Positions 6,789 through 11,385 of a DNA stretch of 11,385 nt are shown piece after piece. The stretch is from Moraxellaceae bacterium UBA2031. GTDB lineage: Bacteria; Pseudomonadota; Gammaproteobacteria; Pseudomonadales; Moraxellaceae. The DNA lies in NCBI GenBank assembly GCA_002333145.1, contig DDBN01000020.1, forward strand, positions 644-12,028, given 5' to 3'. The position numbers and the translations under genes are program-made. Below the pieces are notes generated by a model. That model saw only the letters and a program-made list of their open reading frames with translations, did not search any database and had not been told where the DNA came from. Each line of letters begins with the position of its first letter. Within the stretch, counting starts at the first letter, position 1.

Positions 6789-7445
6789 ATGACCACGCCC
6801 CGAATTATCCTTTTTAACAAGCCTTATCTTGTCCTTTGTCAATTTCGTGACCAAGAAGGCCGCCCTGTATTGGCTGATTTTATCTCTCGACCTGGTGTTT
6901 ATCCGGCTGGGCGTTTGGATCACGACTCAGAGGGCCTACTGTTATTAACGGACGATGGAGTGCTACAAGCCCGTATTGCCGACCCTCGCTGGAAACTACC
7001 AAAAACTTACTGGGTTCAAGTAGAGGGCGCGGTTAGCGAGTCGGCGCTTCAGGCGCTTCGTGAGGGGGTGGAGCTGAAGGATGGTCGTACACTTCCTGCG
7101 GAGGCACGCTGTCTGGATGATCCGTTGTTGTGGGAGCGAGTCCCGCCAATCCGTGTTCGAGCCAGTATTCCGACCACTTGGCTAGAGTTGATTATTCGTG
7201 AGGGGCGGAATCGTCAGGTAAGACGCATGACGGCGGCGGTCGGCCACCCTACTCTGCGCTTGATTCGTATGGCCATCGGGCCATGGAGCGTTGAAGGGTT
7301 GACCCCTGGGGAGTGGCGGGAAGTGGATGTTACTGATGAGTTGCCTGCCACTGAGGCACGACCTGCTATAAACCGCAGCGGCGGCCGACACTCATCCGTC
7401 GTGCCAAGCCCCCGCTCACCCGGTCGGGGTTTCACCCGCCGGTAA
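6789..7445 (+). CDS. rluE: 23S rRNA pseudouridine synthase, RluE type
   Basis: This 218-residue member of the RsuA/RluB/E/F family lacks the N-terminal S4 domain and begins directly with the catalytic domain (PRIILFNKPYLVLCQF), as RluE does. GRLDHDSEGLLLLTDDG at 41-57 contains the catalytic aspartate D44. KTYWVQVEG (72-80) and EGRNRQVRRMTAAVGHPTLRLIR (138-160) are the other family motifs. RluE modifies U2457 of E. coli 23S rRNA. The domain ends near GEWREVDV (174-181). The last 35 or so residues are Arg/Pro/Ser-rich, have no E. coli counterpart, and overlap the end of moaD on the other strand by 14 bp. An in-frame TAA at 6783 fixes ATG 6789 as the first possible start, although no clear ribosome site precedes it. 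Confidence 0.92.
   Translation: MTTPRIILFNKPYLVLCQFRDQEGRPVLADFISRPGVYPAGRLDHDSEGLLLLTDDGVLQARIADPRWKLPKTYWVQVEGAVSESALQALREGVELKDGRTLPAEARCLDDPLLWERVPPIRVRASIPTTWLELIIREGRNRQVRRMTAAVGHPTLRLIRMAIGPWSVEGLTPGEWREVDVTDELPATEARPAINRSGGRHSSVVPSPRSPGRGFTRR
7406..7432. terminator. Weak hairpin at the rluE/moaD 3' overlap, possible terminator
   Basis: AAGCCCC (7406-7412) can pair with GGGGTTT (7426-7432) through a 13-base loop, with one G-T wobble. It lies inside the last codons of rluE, at the moaD stop. The stem is short and the T-run has only three bases, so termination is doubtful. Confidence 0.2.
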
Positions 7446-7701
7446 CAGGTGGAAATACCGCCAGTTCATCTCCCTGACGGACGACGGTTTCACGGTTGGC
7501 CATCTCTTGATTGACGGCCACCAGCACCCCTCGATCACAGTCCAGCAACTCTTGCCAAAGCCCGCCACGGGATACCAAAAAATCAAGCACAGACTGAACC
7601 GTCAATGCGCCATCGTCCGGCAGTTCTACCGTTTCGCGGTCACGCCCAAGCCTCTCCCTGAATCGGGCAAAATACAGCACTGAAATCATGTTAGATAACA
7701 T
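7432..7701 (-). CDS. moaD: Molybdopterin synthase sulfur-carrier subunit MoaD
   Basis: This small ubiquitin-like protein has the MoaD opening ISVLYFARFRERLGRD and the required C-terminal ...AVFPPVTGG. The terminal Gly-Gly is adenylated and thiocarboxylated before sulfur transfer to precursor Z by the MoaD-MoaE complex. From ATG 7701 it has 89 residues. ATG 7689 (85 residues, MISVLYFAR) is equally plausible and closer to the usual family start; neither has a strong ribosome site. The visible neighbours are unrelated: moaE, moaC and moaA are not in the window, and both flanking genes face the other way, so it is monocistronic here. ThiS also ends in Gly-Gly, but the length and VLYFA start favour MoaD. 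Confidence 0.88.
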   Translation of the reverse strand: MLSNMISVLYFARFRERLGRDRETVELPDDGALTVQSVLDFLVSRGGLWQELLDCDRGVLVAVNQEMANRETVVRQGDELAVFPPVTGG

Positions 7702-7747
7702 CCCGAATGTTCCATTTGCGGTGGCTAGCCTGCCACAATCAGGGCGC

Positions 7748-7793
7748 TATTGTCCCTTACATAAGCACGTCATGGCGTTGATCAAGGACAATA
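7748..7793. repeat. Inverted repeat in the moaD-nudJ spacer
   Basis: TATTGTCC (7748-7755) and GGACAATA (7786-7793) are perfect 8-bp arms 30 bases apart. The pairing gains two base pairs (TT with AA) if one C is bulged. The perfect 8-mer TTGATCAA (7778-7785) abuts the right arm. The spacer between moaD and the nudJ operon must hold promoters in both directions, so this may be an operator pair or a leader structure. Confidence 0.3.
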
Positions 7794-7882
7794 TAGGCAG
7801 TAATTCCACCATGAACTAGGCTTGGGCCTCGTTGAGCCATGCGTTAGGATGGCCGCCTTTCCAGTGTTGTCGGGGATTTGGG

Positions 7883-8335
7883 ATGAGTTGGGAGCCACAT
7901 ATTACGGTTGCGGTCGTGGTGGAACGCGAAGGACGCTTTTTGCTGGTTGAAGAACAATCGGAGCGTTCCGATATGGTCTTAAACCAGCCGGCGGGCCATG
8001 TAGAACAGGGTGAAACCCTGGAGCAAGCGGCTATTCGCGAAGCACTTGAGGAGACCGGCTGGGATGTTGCCCTGACAGCGTTTCTGGGTCTTTACGTCTA
8101 CACGCCGCCGCATAAGCCTGACGTGACATATTACCGTGCCTGTTTTCTGGCAGACGCTGTTCTTCATCATCCGCAACGGGCGCTTGATACAGGCATTCTG
8201 CAGGCGGTATGGCTCTCACTAGAGGATATTGCGGCATCCGATCGGCTGCGCAGTCCCCTTGTGCTGAGGTGTGTGCAGGATGCCATTGCGGGTCAGCGCT
8301 TTCCTCTCCAGCTTATTCACGAACATCACGGCTAA
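7883..8335 (+). CDS. nudJ: Nudix hydrolase, NudJ-like phosphatase
   Basis: From ATG 7883 this is 150 residues, close to E. coli NudJ (153). The Nudix box spans G38 to W60, with G-x5-E (G38, E44), R52-E53, E56-E57 and G59, the Mg-binding set of the superfamily. HITVAVVVEREGRFLLVEE at the start and RLRSPLVLRCV plus GQRFPLQLI near the end match NudJ. E. coli NudJ dephosphorylates thiamine-pathway pyrophosphates and nucleoside triphosphates in vitro. The frame extends upstream to a TTG at 7832, but the ATG has a GGGGA ribosome site about 8 bases away and begins where homology begins. It is the first gene of a nudJ-mnmA-hflD operon, a conserved order in gammaproteobacteria. Confidence 0.92.
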   Translation: MSWEPHITVAVVVEREGRFLLVEEQSERSDMVLNQPAGHVEQGETLEQAAIREALEETGWDVALTAFLGLYVYTPPHKPDVTYYRACFLADAVLHHPQRALDTGILQAVWLSLEDIAASDRLRSPLVLRCVQDAIAGQRFPLQLIHEHHG

Positions 8336-8338
8336 ATC

Positions 8339-9430
8339 ATGAAGTTGCCTAGTCAAACCCGTGTCATCGTTGGCATGTCTGGTGGTGTGGACTCCTCGGT
8401 GTCAGCATATTTGCTAATGGAGCAAGGCTATCAGGTGGAAGGCCTCTTCATGAAAAATTGGGAAGAGGATGACGGCACCGAATACTGTACTGCTCGCGAA
8501 GACTTGGCGGATGCCGCGGCAGTTTGCCAGACCCTTGGTATTCCTCTGCACACGGCTAACTTTGCCACGGAATACTGGGACCGTGTCTTTGAGCACTTCT
8601 TGGCAGAGTACCGTGTTGGGCGCACGCCTAATCCCGATATTCTCTGTAATAAAGAAATAAAATTTCGGGCCTTTCTTGATTACGCCATCGTGCTGGGTGC
8701 CGACTATATTGCGACCGGCCACTATGTCCGGCGCAGCCAAGATACGGAGTGCGCACGCTTACTGAAGGGTCTTGATGCCAACAAAGACCAGAGCTATTTT
8801 CTGCACGCGGTCAGTGGACAGCAGATTGCTCGAACCCTGTTCCCGGTTGGGGATATGGAAAAGCCTGAGGTACGCCGGATAGCCACAGAGCAAGGCTTTA
8901 TTAATCACGCTAAAAAAGACTCAACCGGCATTTGCTTTATTGGCGAGCGTCGCTTTCGCGACTTCCTGCAACAGTATCTACCCGCCCAACCCGGTAACAT
9001 CGAAACGGATACGGGTGAGGTAATAGGCACTCATCAGGGGCTGATGTACTACACACTGGGCCAGCGTGAGGGCATTGGTATCGGCGGCCAGAAAAATGCA
9101 GCGGAAGCTCCGTGGTATGTTGTCACCAAAGATTTAGTGCGCAATGTGCTGATCATCGGCCAAGGGCATGAGCACCCGTTAATGATGAGCCGTTTCCTGC
9201 GTGTAGCACACGTTGACTGGGTAACAGCCGCGCCTGCCCTGCCCTTTACTTGTCATGCCAAAACACGCTATCGACAACCAGACCAAGCCTGTACCGTCAG
9301 CTCCGATGCCGACGGCTATGTGGTGCACTTTGATGAGCCGCAGCGTGCTGTTACGCCGGGTCAGTCCGTTGTGTTTTATCAGGGTGATGAATGTCTTGGT
9401 GGTGGCGTAATTGAATCAACATGGAATTGA
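8339..9430 (+). CDS. mnmA: tRNA-specific 2-thiouridylase MnmA
   Basis: This 363-residue enzyme makes 2-thiouridine at wobble position 34 of tRNA Lys, Glu and Gln, using sulfur relayed by the Tus system. The ATP-binding PP-loop SGGVDSS is at 14-20. The two catalytic cysteines are C103 in NPDILCNKEIKF and C199 in DSTGICFIGER. GHYVR (127-131), NKDQSYFL (148-155), YYTLGQREGIGIGG (237-250) and the C-terminal beta-barrel region complete the family layout. Length matches the family (E. coli 368). The start is 3 bp after the nudJ stop with no clear ribosome site, so translational coupling is likely. Confidence 0.98.
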   Translation: MKLPSQTRVIVGMSGGVDSSVSAYLLMEQGYQVEGLFMKNWEEDDGTEYCTAREDLADAAAVCQTLGIPLHTANFATEYWDRVFEHFLAEYRVGRTPNPDILCNKEIKFRAFLDYAIVLGADYIATGHYVRRSQDTECARLLKGLDANKDQSYFLHAVSGQQIARTLFPVGDMEKPEVRRIATEQGFINHAKKDSTGICFIGERRFRDFLQQYLPAQPGNIETDTGEVIGTHQGLMYYTLGQREGIGIGGQKNAAEAPWYVVTKDLVRNVLIIGQGHEHPLMMSRFLRVAHVDWVTAAPALPFTCHAKTRYRQPDQACTVSSDADGYVVHFDEPQRAVTPGQSVVFYQGDECLGGGVIESTWN

Positions 9431-9436
9431 GTCGTT

Positions 9437-10078
9437 ATGAGTGATCTGCACCGCGACAAGACACTGGCGCTTGCCGCCTTATTTCAGGCAGCGACGCTCG
9501 CGGATGCCCTGGCCTGGCGGGGGCATTGCGATCCTGCTGCCTTAGAGGCCTCTTTGAACAGTGTTTTAGTCATGGATACTGATGATGTCGGCGTGATCTA
9601 TGGCAACAACGTCCGTGGACTCCATGCGGGGCTACAAGCTCTGGAGCAAACCTTTCTCGAGCCCCTTCGTGGCGGGCATCCACGGCAGGTCGACATCATG
9701 CGATATGCCTTGGGTATCATTCAGGTTGAGCGCCAGTTGGCCAAATCGCCAGACTTGCTCGAGACCTTGCGCCAGCGTCTGGAAATGGCGGCTCAGCAAC
9801 GCAAACACTTTGACAGTCTGACTGCTCCAGCTATGCTCAATAATCTTGGTGGCATTTATGTGGATACGGCCGGGCAACTGCGCTTTCGCATCCAGGTAAA
9901 GGGTGACCAAAAGCACCTGCAAGCAGCGGGCATGGCTGAGCAGGTACGAGCGGTACTGTTGTCGGGTATTCGTGCTGCCTGGCTCTGGCATCGACTGGGC
10001 GGAAGACGGTGGCACCTGATGATCACTCGGGGCCAGATATTAGCGGAAATTCGCAAGATTATTGCAGAGTCTCCCTGA
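9437..10078 (+). CDS. hflD: HflD homologue (DUF489, lysogenization regulator family)
   Basis: This protein has 213 residues, the same length as E. coli HflD. Conserved stretches include GHCDPAALEASLNSVLVMD (29-47), IMRYALGIIQVERQL (88-102), KHFD (123-126), IYVD, RIQVKGD and the C-terminal VRAVLLSGIRAAWLWHRLGG (170-189). In E. coli HflD associates with the inner membrane and affects lambda CII stability through FtsH; its role outside phage infection is unclear. No transmembrane segment is seen, so attachment would be peripheral. It starts 6 bp after mnmA with a short GAG ribosome site. The mnmA-hflD-purB order is a standard gammaproteobacterial arrangement. Confidence 0.95.
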   Translation: MSDLHRDKTLALAALFQAATLADALAWRGHCDPAALEASLNSVLVMDTDDVGVIYGNNVRGLHAGLQALEQTFLEPLRGGHPRQVDIMRYALGIIQVERQLAKSPDLLETLRQRLEMAAQQRKHFDSLTAPAMLNNLGGIYVDTAGQLRFRIQVKGDQKHLQAAGMAEQVRAVLLSGIRAAWLWHRLGGRRWHLMITRGQILAEIRKIIAESP

Positions 10079-10250
10079 ATGGATTGGCTGTTATCCTTCT
10101 GCGTCACGCCATTTGTCGCGTTAGGATTTGCGCAAACATCAAGTCACAACGATGCTATGACCGCGTAGTTCTGCATGAGGGCGTCCTCCAGCCAATATCA
10201 GCAATAGAACGGCATGGCACCATTGAAAACCCTCCTGCTGAGATAAAAAT
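10079..10250. other. 172-bp gap between hflD and the 109-aa gene
   Basis: No convincing gene or terminator is seen. It contains the 10-bp palindrome TTTGCGCAAA (10127-10136) and 8-bp inverted arms ATTGGCTG (10083-10090) and CAGCCAAT (10189-10196) about 100 bases apart. Small overlapping frames on both strands resemble nothing known. It could hold the promoter of the next gene or a small RNA. Confidence 0.3.
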
Positions 10251-10580
10251 ATGCCAGTCAAATACTCCATTACCTGTTCTTTCTCAGATGAGCGTGAGGT
10301 TGCTCTCATCAAGTCGCTAGTCGGCATTGTTGGCAAGAGCAGCGACGTTGAGTGGGTTTATAGCGATAAGCCGGACGCCGATATTGTCATCATGGATGCC
10401 GATGCCCAGAACCGCCCTTCGGGACTCAAAGACCATAAGCCAAAAGCGATTGTGGCCTATGCCGAGCCTGACAAGACCCTAATCCCCAACACCTTCGCCC
10501 TGACCAAACCTGCCCGCGCCCGTGAACTTATGGAAGTGCTCGCAAGTATTGAGTCGCGTCTGGCGCAAGAGTCCGTCTAA
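10251..10580 (+). CDS. Unrecognised 109-aa protein, possibly a degenerate receiver-like domain
   Basis: I do not recognise this protein. It is probably cytoplasmic: there is no signal peptide or membrane segment. The pattern suggests alternating strands and helices: strand KYSITCSF (4-11), helix EREVALIKSLVGIVGK (14-29), strand ADIVIMDAD (43-51), strand KAIVAYAE (65-72), and a closing strand and helix TFALTKPARARELMEVLASIESRL (81-104). This resembles a response-regulator receiver, with D13/E14, D49 and K86-P87 roughly where the acidic pair, phospho-Asp and Lys-Pro would be. However, the middle is about 15-20 residues too short and no conserved Thr/Ser follows the fourth strand. The start has a short GAG ribosome site. 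It stands apart from hflD (172 bp) and purB (101 bp). The gene is likely real; its function is unknown. Confidence 0.72.
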   Translation: MPVKYSITCSFSDEREVALIKSLVGIVGKSSDVEWVYSDKPDADIVIMDADAQNRPSGLKDHKPKAIVAYAEPDKTLIPNTFALTKPARARELMEVLASIESRLAQESV

Positions 10581-10602
10581 TCTGTAATTATTCAGTTCTT
10601 TA

Positions 10603-10624
10603 GGGCGCGTGGTCCACGCTGCCC
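10603..10624. promoter_or_regulatory. Dyad just upstream of the purB promoter region
   Basis: GGGC-GCGTGG-T-CCACGC-(T)-GCCC is an imperfect inverted repeat with 10-bp arms, broken only by a single unpaired T in the right arm. It ends 7 bases before a TACAAT box (10632-10637), so it would cover the -35 area. No T-run follows, so it is not a Rho-independent terminator; an operator is more likely. Confidence 0.35.
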
Positions 10625-10631
10625 TGCAGTG

Positions 10632-10637
10632 TACAAT
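10632..10637 (+). promoter_or_regulatory. purB: Possible -10 element for purB
   Basis: TACAAT matches the -10 consensus at 5 of 6 positions and lies 44 bases before the purB start. No good -35 box is present 16-18 bases upstream, where the GC-rich dyad sits, so the assignment is tentative. Confidence 0.25.
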
Positions 10638-10681
10638 CGTGTAAACTTGTCGCCTTCCTTTTCTGCTCCTCCGGATACGAC

Positions 10682-11385
10682 ATGTCCCTCAGCGCACTCA
10701 CTGCTCTTTCCCCTATTGACGGCCGCTATGCTGGCAAAGTTGACGCACTGCGTCCCATCTTCAGTGAATATGGACTGATCCGGGCTCGGGTTGAGGTGGA
10801 GGTTCGCTGGCTACAGTGTCTAGCAGCCCACTCTGGCATTCTTGAAGTGCCCGCCTTTTCGGCTGAAGCCAATGCCTTCTTGAACAGCATCGTGACCGAT
10901 TTTTCTGAGACAGATGCGGGGTGGATTAAGACAACCGAGCGCACCACTAACCATGATGTGAAGGCCGTCGAATACTTCCTCAAGGATCGTGTAGCGGGTG
11001 TGCCTGAGCTCGCCAAAGTGAACGAATTCATCCACTTTGCCTGTACATCAGAAGACATCAACAATACGTCTCATGGCCTTATGCTGAGCGCAGGCCGCAA
11101 GGTGCTGGTCGCTGAGATGCGCAAGGTGCTGGAAGCCATCAAGACGTTAGCGCGTGCGCAGGCTGATATGCCCATGCTGTCGCGCACCCATGGACAAACG
11201 GCCTCCCCGACAACGCTCGGTAAGGAAATGGCCAATGTGGCCTACCGCCTAGAACGCCAAATAGTACAGCTTGAAAAGGTCGAGATTCTGGCCAAGATCA
11301 ATGGCGCAGTGGGCAACTACAACGCACACCTGTCGGCTTATCCAGAGGTGGACTGGGAGGCAAATGCCAAGGCATTTGTAGAGTC
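10682..11385 (+). CDS. purB: Adenylosuccinate lyase, 3' end cut by window edge
   Basis: 234 codons are present of an expected total near 456. The enzyme splits SAICAR to AICAR and adenylosuccinate to AMP, both releasing fumarate, in purine synthesis. The sequence is the E. coli-like subtype: LTALSPIDGRY at 6-16, TTNHDVKAVEYFLK (88-101), FIHFACTSEDINN (116-128) and LSRTHGQTASPTTLGKEMANVAYR (166-189). H91 and H170 are the expected active-site histidines (H171 in E. coli for the latter). KINGAVGNYNAH (205-216) follows. The flexible SSxMPxKxN signature loop lies beyond the window. A CCGGAT ribosome site is about 6 bases before the ATG. It has its own upstream region with a dyad and a possible -10, so it is probably transcribed separately from hflD. 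Confidence 0.97.
   Translation, partial: MSLSALTALSPIDGRYAGKVDALRPIFSEYGLIRARVEVEVRWLQCLAAHSGILEVPAFSAEANAFLNSIVTDFSETDAGWIKTTERTTNHDVKAVEYFLKDRVAGVPELAKVNEFIHFACTSEDINNTSHGLMLSAGRKVLVAEMRKVLEAIKTLARAQADMPMLSRTHGQTASPTTLGKEMANVAYRLERQIVQLEKVEILAKINGAVGNYNAHLSAYPEVDWEANAKAFVE

Noticed and set aside
7832..7882. Upstream TTG start for NudJ
   Set aside because: The extra 17 residues show no family similarity, and ATG 7883 has its own ribosome site.
10009..10320. 103-codon plus-strand frame spanning the end of hflD and the start of the 109-aa gene
   Set aside because: It overlaps two better-supported genes, has Cys/Arg-rich composition typical of a wrong frame, and lacks recognisable motifs.
1..11385. 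CRISPR array, tRNA/rRNA genes, insertion sequences, prophage or toxin-antitoxin modules
   Set aside because: No spaced direct repeats, no cloverleaf or rRNA-like sequence, no transposase or integrase motifs were seen on either strand.

Overview
The window looks like core chromosome of a gammaproteobacterium with moderate GC, on the Pseudomonadales/Oceanospirillales side. The evidence is the run infA, clpA, clpS, cspD, icd, rluE, nudJ, mnmA, hflD, purB, together with protein details such as an IGF ClpP-loop in ClpA, an N-terminally extended ClpS and an E. coli-type NADP isocitrate dehydrogenase. I cannot name the genus. No tRNA, rRNA, CRISPR array, insertion sequence or prophage signature was seen.

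Layout. Positions 1-1562 (minus strand) hold a two-gene unit: an iron-type alcohol dehydrogenase followed 35 bp later by a FadM/YbgC-type hotdog thioesterase that runs off the left edge. infA (1748-1966, plus) is divergent from it and ends in a perfect 20-bp hairpin shared with the converging clpA. clpS and clpA (minus) encode the N-degron adaptor and the AAA+ unfoldase of the ClpAP protease. cspD (5009-5290, plus) diverges from clpS across a 261-bp spacer that contains a strong CRP/Vfr-like dyad and a TTGACA promoter. cspD and icd converge on a second bidirectional terminator. icd (minus) and rluE (plus) diverge from an AT-rich spacer. A lone moaD (minus) overlaps the 3' end of rluE by 14 bp. 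nudJ, mnmA and hflD form a tight plus-strand operon with gaps of 3 and 6 bp. A 172-bp gap follows, then a 109-aa protein of unknown function with a possible degenerate receiver-like fold, then purB, cut by the right edge.

Functional themes. There is translation and RNA modification (IF-1, 23S rRNA pseudouridine synthase, tRNA 2-thiolation), regulated proteolysis and stationary-phase physiology (ClpA, ClpS, CspD), central metabolism (Icd, PurB), cofactor chemistry (MoaD, NudJ) and a short alcohol/acyl-CoA module. Most of the window is ordinary housekeeping DNA. I do not see a convincing undescribed multi-gene system. The points most worth a second look are the CRP-like site between clpS and cspD, the unrecognised 109-aa protein before purB, and the isolated moaD.
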